Shown piece after piece: positions 17,586 to 25,453 of a stretch of DNA of 28,708 nucleotides. The first letter of the stretch is position 1; every line of letters begins with the position of its first letter. The stretch comes from a virus. The notes under the pieces are model-generated. The model did no database searches. It was not told the DNA's origin and saw nothing but the letters and a program-made list of their open reading frames with translations. The stretch is taken from positions 1 through 28,708 of the IMG/VR virus record IMGVR_UViG_3300042465_003489; one strand, 5' to 3'. Made by a program: the position numbers and the translations under genes.

Positions 17586-17613
17586 TTGACAACTGCATCA
17601 TTTTTGCGTTAAT
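17586..17613 (+). promoter_or_regulatory. Extended -10 promoter candidate for the capsid unit
   Basis: A perfect TTGACA (17586-17591), 16-bp spacer and GTTAAT (17608-17613) preceded by TGC, which makes an extended -10. It lies 43 bp upstream of the scaffold ATG and is the best plus-strand promoter seen in the window. Confidence 0.55.
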
Positions 17614-17656
17614 GTCCCTGCGAATCGCACCGCCGAGCGTAAATGGCGTTCCTAAT

Positions 17657-18670
17657 ATGAGTAATCCAGAAGCTACCGCTGAAGCTATTGAATCAGTGTC
17701 CAATATGTCATTTGAAGAGCTTGTAGCTCAGAGAACGGCAAGACAAAGTAATCCAGAACCCGAATCAGAGGAGCAATCTGAAGAATTGGAACCTGAAGGT
17801 GAAGTGGAAGAGATTCCTGCCGATCCAGAAGAGACCGAAACCGAGGAGGAAGCCGAAGAAGAGGAAGAGGAAAGTGAAATTGATCTACTGTCGTTGACTA
17901 CGGAGCAGATTCAATCTTTAGCCAAAAAGGGTAAAAGCCGACTCCTGCAACGGATTGGTGAGCTAACCGCTCAGAAGAAAGCCCTGGAGGAGAAGATTCA
18001 ATCTCAACCTGCAATCAAGGAAGTCCCACAAGAACAGAATCCATTTCGTGAGATTGAGTCACTAGCTGACTTAAAAGCGAAATACCAAGAACTTGAGAGA
18101 ACCCTTGAATCAACGGATGAATTACTGGAAGAATACGAAGATTATCGTTCTGAGGACATAATCCTAGTTGGAGACCGCGAGTTCACCAAGCAGCAGATTA
18201 AGAAAGCTAACCGAAACTCCCGCGAGGCGTTGACAAAATACCTTCCTGCTCAACAGGCGCATCTCCAGCAGATCGCGCAATTAGACCAGTTAAAGGTGCA
18301 ATACATCGCAGCGGCAGAAGAAGAAGTTCCAGACATCAAGGATGAAACCACAGTTGTCGGGAAACAATTCAAGGATTTAATGTCTGACCCGCTTATCGAA
18401 AAGCTACGGAAACAAGTTCCTGAAATTGGCTACCAAATCGAATATATCATGGCTCATGCGTCAAACTCCATCAACGGAGGAACGAGAATGAAGAAGCAAC
18501 CTGCGGTGGGAACAAAACTGAAAATCAGTCCATCTCCGTCCCCATTTGGTGCGGGTGCTGCTAAATCCTCGCCATCCTCTAAGATCAAGGGTGCAGATGC
18601 TTACACACGCTTTGAAAAGAGCGGGAGTCCTGAAGAATGGGTTGCTGCAAGAATCGCCAAATACAAGTAA
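17657..18670 (+). CDS. Scaffolding protein
   Basis: The start ATG at 17657 (MSNPEATAEAIESVSN) is preferred over an in-frame TTG at 17579, which would lie upstream of the promoter candidate. The 337-aa product has a strongly acidic stretch at residues 34-76 with a Glu run, a helical/coiled region from about 85 to 125, a Gln/Glu-rich helical middle and a basic Ser/Pro-rich C-terminus ending EEWVAARIAKYK. Acidic helical body plus basic C-terminal tail, directly before the major capsid gene, is the classic scaffold layout: it guides prohead assembly and is then lost. Confidence 0.8.
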   Translation: MSNPEATAEAIESVSNMSFEELVAQRTARQSNPEPESEEQSEELEPEGEVEEIPADPEETETEEEAEEEEEESEIDLLSLTTEQIQSLAKKGKSRLLQRIGELTAQKKALEEKIQSQPAIKEVPQEQNPFREIESLADLKAKYQELERTLESTDELLEEYEDYRSEDIILVGDREFTKQQIKKANRNSREALTKYLPAQQAHLQQIAQLDQLKVQYIAAAEEEVPDIKDETTVVGKQFKDLMSDPLIEKLRKQVPEIGYQIEYIMAHASNSINGGTRMKKQPAVGTKLKISPSPSPFGAGAAKSSPSSKIKGADAYTRFEKSGSPEEWVAARIAKYK

Positions 18671-18688
18671 ATTTAACCAACTAATATT

Positions 18689-19684
18689 ATGCCTATCTCA
18701 AATACTTATCAACCATCAGCCCCAGCCGCCAAATCAGGCACGGGTTCCGCTGTTTCCAACCGTGAGGATCTCTCTAACGAGCTTGCTATCCTAGCACCAG
18801 AAGAAACTCCCATCCTCTCGCTTTGCGGCAAGGGTAAAGCAAGTGCCACTTATTCTGAGTGGACTGTTGACTCCCTAGCTGCTCCTGCCACTACTGGCAT
18901 CAGCGAAGGTTCCGATGTGACCTCGTTCAGCGACAAGTTCGCAGATCGCGCTCGCCTTGGTAACTACATCCAACTCATGCGCCGCGATTATATCGTGTCC
19001 AACCTTCAGCAAGCTGTTACCAGCGTTGGCCCTGCTAACGTGGCACAAGCAGAAGCGAAGTCCATGCGTGAAATCAAGCGCGACATCGAAGCAACCATCG
19101 CCTCCAACAACGAGATGACGGTTGAAAACGGTGCTGGCACTCCTTACGGTATGCGTGGTCTTGGCAAATGGATCGACTCGGCGGCGCAAGCAACTAATCC
19201 AGTTCCCGCTGCTTATCGCACTCCATCTGGTTCGATTATCTCATCGACTCTTAGTGAGACCACGTTCAACACAATGATCGGTTCGATATTTGCTAAAAAC
19301 GGTGAGATGAACAGCTTGACACTTGTTGCAAACGTGGCACTTCGTCAGCTTATCAGCAACTTTACCCGCGCCACTCCTGCTTCCGCTGGAGTTACCTACC
19401 ATGTCAACCAAGACGCTACGAGTAAGCAGATCACCTTGTCGGTGAACCTGTATGACTCCGACTTTGGTCTTGTGAAGATCGTGAATGGCAACCCTAGCTG
19501 TATGCCAACCACGAATACTAACGTAGGCTATGTTCTTAATCCTAAGTATCTTGGTTTCAACACCTTGATTCCTATGGGTGCCACTCGCCTGGAGAACCAA
19601 GGTGGTGGAGAGCGTGGATTCGTTGACGTTGCAGGAACTCTGTGCGTTAAACATCCACAAGCACACGGAAAAATCGCCTACTAA
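18689..19684 (+). CDS. Major capsid protein, SU10/DUF5309 type
   Basis: This 331-aa protein matches the pattern of the SU10-type major head protein family (DUF5309): an N-terminal NREDLSNELAILAPEETPIL followed by GKGKASATYSEWTVDSLAAP, then LGNYIQLMRRDYIVSNLQQA and MREIKRDIEATIASN, and a YGMRGLGKWI segment. An HK97-type fold is expected for the family. It follows the scaffold gene by 18 nt with leader AACCAACTAATATTATG and no SD. Codon choice here is richer in C-ending codons than in the ejection genes, consistent with high expression. Confidence 0.9.
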   Translation: MPISNTYQPSAPAAKSGTGSAVSNREDLSNELAILAPEETPILSLCGKGKASATYSEWTVDSLAAPATTGISEGSDVTSFSDKFADRARLGNYIQLMRRDYIVSNLQQAVTSVGPANVAQAEAKSMREIKRDIEATIASNNEMTVENGAGTPYGMRGLGKWIDSAAQATNPVPAAYRTPSGSIISSTLSETTFNTMIGSIFAKNGEMNSLTLVANVALRQLISNFTRATPASAGVTYHVNQDATSKQITLSVNLYDSDFGLVKIVNGNPSCMPTTNTNVGYVLNPKYLGFNTLIPMGATRLENQGGGERGFVDVAGTLCVKHPQAHGKIAY

Positions 19685-19707
19685 TCCTAACTAACTAAAA
19701 ATACATT

Positions 19708-20166
19708 ATGTCTAAACTTACTAATAACGAACGCTCCCCATACACTGATGTTATCCGACTTACGGCAACCGACCTGATTGCCATTGGCAACGGAGGAACC
19801 CGTCAAATCGCAACAATCCCTGCTGGGGGTGCTGTAAGCCTATGCGCTGTTACTAATACCGTTGATATTGTTGGTTCAACAACTTTATCTATTGGTATCG
19901 GTACAACTCTTGCTACTCCAGTAGAGTTTATCAGCGCACTTGATGTGGATGGTGCAACTGTTGGTCTTCCAACATTTAACACTGGAACTTCATTTGTTCA
20001 AACTGCTGGAAATACCACCATTAAAGGAGGCGTATTGCCAGTTGGAGCAGCGTCTACAGCTACACCAATCTATATTAAAGTGACTGATGCTGCTGTTACA
20101 AGCATCACTGCTGGTGAAATACTGATTGGTATTGATATTCTTGATCTTACTCAGTTTCAAGCCTAA
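19708..20166 (+). CDS. Head decoration-like protein
   Basis: The 152-aa product is almost entirely beta-prone (Thr, Val, Ile, Gly, Ala) with very few charges, for example IGNGGTRQIATIPAGGAVSL and later TPIYIKVTDAAVTSITAGEI. A small beta-barrel-like protein directly after the major capsid gene is usually a capsid decoration or cement protein. The leader CTAACTAAAAATACATTATG lacks an SD. It ends just before a strong terminator, so scaffold, capsid and this gene appear to share one transcription unit. A minor tail role is the alternative. Confidence 0.6.
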   Translation: MSKLTNNERSPYTDVIRLTATDLIAIGNGGTRQIATIPAGGAVSLCAVTNTVDIVGSTTLSIGIGTTLATPVEFISALDVDGATVGLPTFNTGTSFVQTAGNTTIKGGVLPVGAASTATPIYIKVTDAAVTSITAGEILIGIDILDLTQFQA

Positions 20167-20175
20167 TCCATAACT

Positions 20176-20214
20176 GGGGAGGGAGGTTAAAATCTCTCTC
20201 CCCTTTCTTTCTTT
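20176..20214 (+). terminator. Strong terminator abutting the next start codon
   Basis: GGGGAGGGAG (20176-20185) pairs with CTCTCTCCCC (20194-20203), 10 bp with one G-U and an 8-nt loop, followed by TTTCTTTCTTT. The next ATG begins at 20215, directly after the T-tract. It probably limits transcription beyond the capsid genes. Confidence 0.85.
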
Positions 20215-20493
20215 ATGCTAATTAACGAAGAAATCAATGCTGCCCTTGTCCGAGAGTTATGCTCTGGACGCAAGTTCATCGAGAGCATGGAGAAGCGCAG
20301 GGAGATCGAAGCTGCTGAAGAAGCAAGAAAGATGCGCGAAGTGAAGTCCATTGCAGGTAAGCCTGTTGGTTCTATTCCGCAACGTGAGTATTTACTACTC
20401 GCAAAAAAATATGGGAACGAGTGTTGGGATGACCGCACCTTTGTTCGAGACTTTTTCAAATCACAATCACACCTAAAAGCAGGTAATATTTAA
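20215..20493 (+). CDS. Small head-completion-like protein
   Basis: The 92-aa product is helical and charged (EKRREIEAAEEARKMREVKS) with a PQREYLLLAKKYGNECWDDRTFVRDFFKS segment that resembles a short phage protein often found between capsid and connector genes. The start codon is pressed against the upstream terminator, so expression depends on read-through or on an unseen promoter; the only purine-rich SD-like sequence is locked in the terminator stem about 30 nt upstream. It overlaps the next gene (TAATG). Exact role unknown. Confidence 0.65.
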   Translation: MLINEEINAALVRELCSGRKFIESMEKRREIEAAEEARKMREVKSIAGKPVGSIPQREYLLLAKKYGNECWDDRTFVRDFFKSQSHLKAGNI

Positions 20494-21107
20494 TGCAAAC
20501 GAGAACCTACGCTGAACTACTTTCTTTGATTCAATCGTTAAGCGGGGTTATCTTCGCCACTCTAGAACTTGGCAGGATTAAGGCTTTAATCAACCGTCGA
20601 GCATTAAGAGCATTTCGCTCAACTAATTACTGGCCTCGCTTCCTTAAAATCGGAGAAGAGCGAGTAGTAACAAGTAATGTAGTTCCATATACTGAGTCTG
20701 GAAAAGACCCTATTGACACCTACTTGCGTATTCATGTGCAAGCTCCGTATTTGACTACTTCTGTTCAGGAGTATGACATTATGGTGACGGCAGATGGTGC
20801 GACATTAGTAGCTGGCAATAGCAGTCCTACGGAAGCATTTGTGACTTACAAGAAGCAATTATCTGATACTTACGGTGATGGATCAGGTGAGTCCACAGCA
20901 ATCCCTGCTGAATGGTATCAATACATGGCACATGGGACTTATGCTGACTACCTTCGCGCAGAGGGACAGCAGGAGAAAGCGGCGTTGGCAGATCAAGAGG
21001 CAGATATGCTGCTCCAAGATGAGATGATCAGAATCGACGAACAACATACTTTACAAATGGTTGCTAACAGGATATTTACCAACGCGAATATGCAGATGCG
21101 ATACTAA
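20493..21107 (+). CDS. Head-tail adaptor (connector) protein
   Basis: This 204-aa protein is close in size to T7 gp11. It has a helical N-terminus (YAELLSLIQSLSGVIFATLE), a GRIKALINRRALRAFRSTNYWPRFL segment, a beta middle, and a C-terminal helical region with HGTYADYLRAEGQQEKAALA. The layout, helical bundle plus beta insertion, and the place after the capsid genes fit an adaptor ring that joins portal and nozzle. Start and stop are both coupled by TAATG overlaps. The identity is inferred from layout. Confidence 0.65.
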   Translation: MQTRTYAELLSLIQSLSGVIFATLELGRIKALINRRALRAFRSTNYWPRFLKIGEERVVTSNVVPYTESGKDPIDTYLRIHVQAPYLTTSVQEYDIMVTADGATLVAGNSSPTEAFVTYKKQLSDTYGDGSGESTAIPAEWYQYMAHGTYADYLRAEGQQEKAALADQEADMLLQDEMIRIDEQHTLQMVANRIFTNANMQMRY

Positions 21108-22279
21108 TGAACTACTCACTTTCAAACATGCTTGGTGGAGGAGCGATTGGAGTCAATCTACTCCCACCACTTCCTACTCTTCCATCTTTAATTGTTTATG
21201 GTCAAAGTTTAGCAACTGGAGATACTAAAAACCTACTTGTTGGAGCAACTGGCCCATCAGCAACTCACAAAATGCTTGCAAGTTCTCCTAGTAATGGAAC
21301 TCCACGCTTTAATTTATATGATGGAGGCGCAGCATTAACGGCAAATCAATTCAATGCGTTACAGGAAAAATTTGATGGGTTACAGGGGCAAACAGTTCTC
21401 ACATCATCTTTAGAAGGAATGTCTCGTCAATGGCTTGGAATGATCGGTGGACTTAGAGCTACTACGATTGCCGACATGAGTCCAGGAACAAATCCATATA
21501 CTAGACTTACCCAGAACATTACCAATATGACAGCACTTGGTGCAATGCCTACTGCGTTTGTGTTTTGGCAAGGTCAGCAGGACAATGGAGCAACAACAAA
21601 AGCAAGTTATAAAGCATCTTTAGCTGCATTAAAATCTGCTGTTATTTCTACAAGTGGAAATCCAAAATTGATTTTTGCCGTTATTATTCCAACAGGTGGA
21701 TGCAATGGAACAAATACTTGCGGTGCTACATTAGCTATTTCAGAAATGATCCGCGAAGGATCAATCGTAGGTATTGCAACTGATTATTTTCTTCCATTCA
21801 ACAAAAACGATGTGCATCCTTGGCAAGAAGGACAGGCATGGTTGGGCAACTATATTCAAAGATTCATTAACGCAGCAGCAAGGGGCAAGGCATACGATAC
21901 TATGCGTATGACTGGTGCTACTTTATCTGGTGCTACTGTTACGATCTCAACAACTAAGCCAGCAACATTTGACACTGTAAATTATCATCCAATTACGCAA
22001 GCAGGATTTAAAGTTTCAGACTCTACTGGTGGAGCAAATATTGCCGTTTCTAATGTCGCAGTGAGTGGATCAAGTATTATATTAACTTTGGCATCTGCTC
22101 CAACTGGGCAAGCTGTTATTCGCTACGCGCTAGATTATGCGAAAATTTCAGACTGGTCTACATCTAGCTCTGGCACTGCTGGTAGCATTTACAGCGCATC
22201 AACTGACAGATGTTCCATTATTGGAAAGACTTACCCTATGCATCACTGGCTAACTCCTGACCAAATTACAAGCGTATGA
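21107..22279 (+). CDS. SGNH-hydrolase-like esterase, probable virion enzyme
   Basis: This 390-aa protein has the block pattern of SGNH/GDSL esterases related to sialate O-acetylesterases: YGQSLA with Ser34 as candidate nucleophile, WQGQQDN at residues 154-160 (the usual WxQGExD block) and NDVHP with His237 near residue 235. The usual Glu of block III is Gln, and the Asp spacing before His is one short of the common DxxH, so activity is not certain. Residues about 265-350 are a beta-rich domain. It overlaps the LamG-like gene (ATGA). It could de-acetylate host surface polysaccharide during adsorption. Confidence 0.7.
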   Translation: MNYSLSNMLGGGAIGVNLLPPLPTLPSLIVYGQSLATGDTKNLLVGATGPSATHKMLASSPSNGTPRFNLYDGGAALTANQFNALQEKFDGLQGQTVLTSSLEGMSRQWLGMIGGLRATTIADMSPGTNPYTRLTQNITNMTALGAMPTAFVFWQGQQDNGATTKASYKASLAALKSAVISTSGNPKLIFAVIIPTGGCNGTNTCGATLAISEMIREGSIVGIATDYFLPFNKNDVHPWQEGQAWLGNYIQRFINAAARGKAYDTMRMTGATLSGATVTISTTKPATFDTVNYHPITQAGFKVSDSTGGANIAVSNVAVSGSSIILTLASAPTGQAVIRYALDYAKISDWSTSSSGTAGSIYSASTDRCSIIGKTYPMHHWLTPDQITSV

Positions 22280-22941
22280 TTACTTCTCAAATTTATCATC
22301 AATTAGGAGTCGATCAGGCATCAACATTTTTAAATCGTGCTACTGTCTCTCCTATCTCAAATACCCCATCATGGAGAGGAACTTCTGGAACTCCTACTGG
22401 GCCAGGGGCATACTATGCAGCAGCGATTACATGCAAAGGCACCAATTCATTCGATACTGGCTATGCTCCAACAGGAGACCATAGCGCACTTGTTGCTTTT
22501 AAAATTTCTGAAAATGCTCAAATAAATATTATCGGTTGCGGAAATTCAGGAGGGTTTGTTTTTCCAGGTGGGCCTGAGATTATTGTAAGTGGAGCAAGTG
22601 GAGTTACTTCTTTCTTGGGTACAACAGGATCTGGTGGTGATGGATATATTGAAAGAGGTTGGCGTGTTTTTGGTTATACTAGAACTGGTGCGACAATTAC
22701 ATATCTTATCGGAACAGGTGCTAGGATTTTACAGGTTCGTACAGCATCAGTCGCGAGTCTGTCTAGCAACGTTCTTACCATGTGCCTTGGAGGCGGTCGT
22801 TATACTTGGTCAGTCGATCCAACCTACGATGAGTTCTCTGAAGTAGCAATCTGGTCAAGTGCATTAAGCACCGCTAATCTCATTGCACAAGCTGAAGAGA
22901 TTCGCCTATCAATTATTGCAAGGGGCTTGCAAGCAGAATGA
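22276..22941 (+). CDS. LamG / concanavalin-like lectin domain protein
   Basis: The 221-aa product is beta-rich with a C-terminal YDEFSEVAIWSSALSTANLI segment, the typical closing strand and helix of LamG-type jelly-roll domains, and a middle GYTRTGATITYLIGTGARIL of the same fold. It lacks an obvious fibre shaft, so it is either a lectin subunit bound to the esterase encoded just upstream or a short tip protein. The ATGA overlap suggests that the two are made in similar amounts. Sugar binding is inferred from the fold. Confidence 0.65.
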   Translation: MITSQIYHQLGVDQASTFLNRATVSPISNTPSWRGTSGTPTGPGAYYAAAITCKGTNSFDTGYAPTGDHSALVAFKISENAQINIIGCGNSGGFVFPGGPEIIVSGASGVTSFLGTTGSGGDGYIERGWRVFGYTRTGATITYLIGTGARILQVRTASVASLSSNVLTMCLGGGRYTWSVDPTYDEFSEVAIWSSALSTANLIAQAEEIRLSIIARGLQAE

Positions 22942-22979
22942 TTTCATGACTCTACACCAATTATTCGCACATATTAAAA

Positions 22980-23258
22980 ATGAAATTTGACTTGCTCACA
23001 GAATTTTCCATTGGTATTTCAAAAACAATTACGTTGTTTTGCAGTAGTGGAGCGAGTTTTCTTTTATCCACCGAAATCCCCGATGATCTTGGCGTGGCTA
23101 AATACGCTAGTGCGCTGACAGGCTGGGGGCTTGCGATCGCTTGTATCTTTGTGCTGACTAGGACAGTTAAGCATCTGTTCGAGAAGCTGGAAAAAAAGGA
23201 TGACTACATCAAGGAGCTGCACGAAACAGCATTGAAAAAAGCAGAGGAAAGCAAATGA
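22980..23258 (+). CDS. Holin candidate
   Basis: The 92-aa product has two probable membrane segments, residues about 12-30 and 43-62, and a highly charged C-terminal tail (KLEKKDDYIKELHETALKKA). This two-segment plus charged-tail layout, with an amidase gene less than 700 bp downstream, fits a small phage holin that times lysis. An inner-membrane spanin-like role is an alternative because of the helical tail. It overlaps the next start (ATGA) and carries its SD (GAGGAAAG). Confidence 0.65.
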   Translation: MKFDLLTEFSIGISKTITLFCSSGASFLLSTEIPDDLGVAKYASALTGWGLAIACIFVLTRTVKHLFEKLEKKDDYIKELHETALKKAEESK

Positions 23259-23728
23259 ATTACCGCATCTTACATCCGACAAAAGAAGGCAAGCGCAAAT
23301 ATCGCTTTGCGGCAGTGGGTGTGAATTGCACGGCACTAAAAGGAAGGCTTTCACAACATCCGAATGTAGAATTTTATAGTGCCGATGGAATCCTCCGCGC
23401 ATGGATTAAGAACGGATGGATTTTTGCAACGAACGAGTATTTTTGGAACGGATGCAGCCCGAAGAAATACGTCGGGATTCACCCGTTTGGATTTTGGGCG
23501 GGAACACCAGACTTTGCTGGCACCATCGAAGCGTCATTTTGGCACGATGTTCTTTTCCAGTTTGCGGCAGTCGGCATGTATGATTTGAACGATGCAAACT
23601 ATCAATTTCTGCACCTCATGGAGCGCAATGGCTTTTTGCTTGCCAGTCATTATTTTGACGCAGTGGAAGCTTATGGCGACAAGTATTTTGGAAAAGACTC
23701 AGAAGGCGTTTATGTAAAAATCTTATGA
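23255..23728 (+). CDS. DUF1353-like protein in lysis cassette
   Basis: The 157-aa product shows the DUF1353-type pattern: an aromatic beta region (NEYFWNGCSPKKYVGIHPFG), a SFWHDVLFQF segment with a conserved His-Asp pair, and then NDANYQFLHLMERNGF. Members of this family are common in phages and often lie near lysis genes; their function is unknown. SD GAGGAAAG precedes the start. Both ends are coupled by ATGA overlaps. Confidence 0.6.
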   Translation: MNYRILHPTKEGKRKYRFAAVGVNCTALKGRLSQHPNVEFYSADGILRAWIKNGWIFATNEYFWNGCSPKKYVGIHPFGFWAGTPDFAGTIEASFWHDVLFQFAAVGMYDLNDANYQFLHLMERNGFLLASHYFDAVEAYGDKYFGKDSEGVYVKIL

Positions 23729-23874
23729 AACTACTAATTGTAAATATTTTAGCACTTGCTTACTCAAGCTGCACATTAACGGTCAACCCAGATGGAAGCC
23801 GAACCTACGGAACGGACGCAAAAACGGCAGCGATCATCGCGGCGCAAATCGTGGAGGCTGAGAGCGGGAAATGA
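23725..23874 (+). CDS. 49-aa small lipoprotein, o-spanin (Rz1-like) candidate
   Basis: The start overlaps the previous stop and its stop overlaps the amidase start (ATGA at both ends), which supports the gene despite its length. The product begins MKLLIVNILALAYSSC, a short hydrophobic signal ending in a lipobox-like SSC with Cys16 as lipidation site. The -3 residue is Tyr, so the box is imperfect. The mature part is about 34 residues. Small outer-membrane lipoproteins in lysis cassettes are usually Rz1-type spanins, but no partner inner-membrane spanin is clearly seen unless the holin candidate serves. It implies a Gram-negative host. Confidence 0.65.
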   Translation: MKLLIVNILALAYSSCTLTVNPDGSRTYGTDAKTAAIIAAQIVEAESGK

Positions 23875-24422
23875 AACCGATCATCATCATTGATCCTGGT
23901 CACGGCATGGGTAACCGTAAGCCAGGGCGTTACGATTGCGGGGCAGAATCAAACGGCATTACCGAAGCGGAAATCGTGATGACTTGGGCAAATGAATTGC
24001 GCGACATTCTGCGTTTCCGAAAGGTGGCAGTTGTTAGAACTCGCACCGATGATAAAGACCCTTGCAGCATTTCGGCACGGGCAAGAATCGCCAAGGCTTA
24101 TAATGGCACGATTATGATCAGTTTGCATTGCAACGCAGCAAACGGCAAAGCTAGCGGAACTGAAACATTCTATCGCGGTGAAACTAATAAATCAATGGCG
24201 CTGGATTTGAATCTTGCCGTATGCGCTGGATTACTAACTGTGAATCGCGGAGTGAAAACCGAGAATCAATCTCAGCATTCAACTCTTGCCGTTATGTCGT
24301 TTCAGCCATGCTTTTTGATCGAGCTTGGATTTATCGATCACGCTGGAGATCGTGCGAAAATGCTTAACGCGGAAAAGCGCAAGGCAACGTGCAATGCTAT
24401 TGCAAATCTGCTACTTGAATAA
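23871..24422 (+). CDS. N-acetylmuramoyl-L-alanine amidase (endolysin)
   Basis: This 183-aa protein matches Amidase_3 zinc hydrolases: DPGHG with His11 as zinc ligand, Glu32 or Glu34 as second ligand, SLHCNA with His86 as third ligand and FLIELGF with Glu151 as catalytic base. The length covers just the catalytic domain, with no cell-wall-binding domain or signal peptide, so a holin would be needed to reach the peptidoglycan. It cuts the bond between MurNAc and L-Ala. The start overlaps the small lipoprotein stop. Confidence 0.9.
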   Translation: MKPIIIIDPGHGMGNRKPGRYDCGAESNGITEAEIVMTWANELRDILRFRKVAVVRTRTDDKDPCSISARARIAKAYNGTIMISLHCNAANGKASGTETFYRGETNKSMALDLNLAVCAGLLTVNRGVKTENQSQHSTLAVMSFQPCFLIELGFIDHAGDRAKMLNAEKRKATCNAIANLLLE

Positions 24423-24497
24423 ATCATCACATCGTTCGAGCCATCGAGCATTTATTTTTTCCCGCGTTTCACAAGGTCACATTCAGCCTAAAATAAC

Positions 24498-25232
24498 ATG
24501 AGCAAATTCAAAAAGTTTTTAGTTGCGGCAGATAATCACGGAAGCCTAGTTTGCCAAGATGCGAAAAAGGTATTGCTATCATTCGCGGAAACGTGGAAGC
24601 CTGACTATCGCGTTCATCTCGGCGACCTATGGGACTTTTCACCATTGCGGAGGGGTGCAAGCCAAGAAGAAAAAGCAGATGGGATTTCAGATGATTTTAT
24701 TCAGGGCTTGGAATTTCTCGACGACTTCAAACCAAACTTTTTAACACTTGGAAACCACGATGACCGCATATACCAACACGCTACGCATTGTAGCGATGGA
24801 ATCCTACGCGAGCGATGCGAGGAGCTAGTCAAAGCCGCGGAGCAACAATTCAAGCGGCGGCGCATTACCTTTTGCCAATACAAGGTAACAGAGTTTTTGC
24901 AAATGCCCGGGTGCAACGTCAAACTAATTCACGGATTCAGATCCACGGTCTACCCCGCCAAGGCTCATTATGAAAATTGGGGTGAATGCTTGCACGGTCA
25001 CTGCCATACTAAGGATGAACACACGGCAAGGCATATCGACGGCGGAAAGTCGTTCAGCGTGGCTTGCATGGCAGACCTTAACAAGTTAAGTTACTCAGAC
25101 AGACAACCAGCAAAGCTCGGTCACAGAAACGGATTTTTATATGGCATTATCAACACAAAAACAGGAAGGTGGGAAGCATGGCAAGTAACCAAAGAACACG
25201 GGGACTGGATCAGTCCACAAGGAATACTCTGA
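24498..25232 (+). CDS. Calcineurin-like metallophosphoesterase
   Basis: The 244-aa product carries all the metal-site blocks of the family: DNH (Asp12, His14), GDLWD (Asp43), GNHDDR (Asn86, His87, Asp88), His145 in LIHGF and GHCH (His168, His170). The fold suggests a two-metal phosphatase or phosphodiesterase. A 75-nt gap separates it from the lysis cassette. The substrate cannot be told from sequence; nucleic acids, nucleotides or phosphoproteins are all possible. It shares its last 55 nt with the next gene. Confidence 0.88.
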   Translation: MSKFKKFLVAADNHGSLVCQDAKKVLLSFAETWKPDYRVHLGDLWDFSPLRRGASQEEKADGISDDFIQGLEFLDDFKPNFLTLGNHDDRIYQHATHCSDGILRERCEELVKAAEQQFKRRRITFCQYKVTEFLQMPGCNVKLIHGFRSTVYPAKAHYENWGECLHGHCHTKDEHTARHIDGGKSFSVACMADLNKLSYSDRQPAKLGHRNGFLYGIINTKTGRWEAWQVTKEHGDWISPQGIL

Positions 25233-25453
25233 GCGCACTGGATTATGCGCTAGAACAATCGGAGGTATCGGCATCGCGCAAAGGTGATGAATTTACGTCG
25301 CAAGAATACTATGCCGCGCTACTAGCTAAGGGGGCGAGTATAAGCCACTCAGGGGCGTTGTATCGGCTAAACGGATTGGTTACTAGTGGCAAGCTCAAAA
25401 AGCGCAAGATGACCATTGCCGGCGCACCTACCAACCTCTACAGCAAGCCATGA
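25178..25453 (+). CDS. Winged-helix-like small protein overlapping the phosphoesterase
   Basis: The ATG at 25178 has a good SD (AGGAAGGTGGG) inside the upstream coding region and is preferred to the in-frame GTG at 25169. The 91-aa product has a DEFTSQEYYAALLAKGASIS helix, then SGALYRLNGLVTSGKLKKRK and a short NLYSKP end, which reads as a winged-helix DNA-binding domain with a basic wing. It shares 55 nt with the phosphoesterase in another frame. It could be a regulator of the module; this is inferred. Confidence 0.65.
   Translation: MASNQRTRGLDQSTRNTLSALDYALEQSEVSASRKGDEFTSQEYYAALLAKGASISHSGALYRLNGLVTSGKLKKRKMTIAGAPTNLYSKP

Larger units (their letters stand above)
17047..17656. other. Long intergenic region between divergent transcription units
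   Basis: About 610 nt separates the minus-strand island from the scaffold gene. I see no convincing gene: frames at 17289-17486 (+) and 17446-17703 (-) lack supporting context. It contains a minus-strand promoter candidate (17125-17153), four hairpins (17210-17245, 17245-17282, 17298-17324, 17414-17447) and a plus-strand promoter candidate (17586-17613). Confidence 0.6.

Noticed and set aside
17579-17656. N-terminal extension of the scaffold from a TTG
   Set aside because: It would begin upstream of the best promoter candidate, and its sequence lacks the acidic character of the protein.
17446-17703. Minus-strand frame of 85 aa over the scaffold promoter
   Set aside because: It overlaps the scaffold start region and has no coupled neighbour; it probably is chance.
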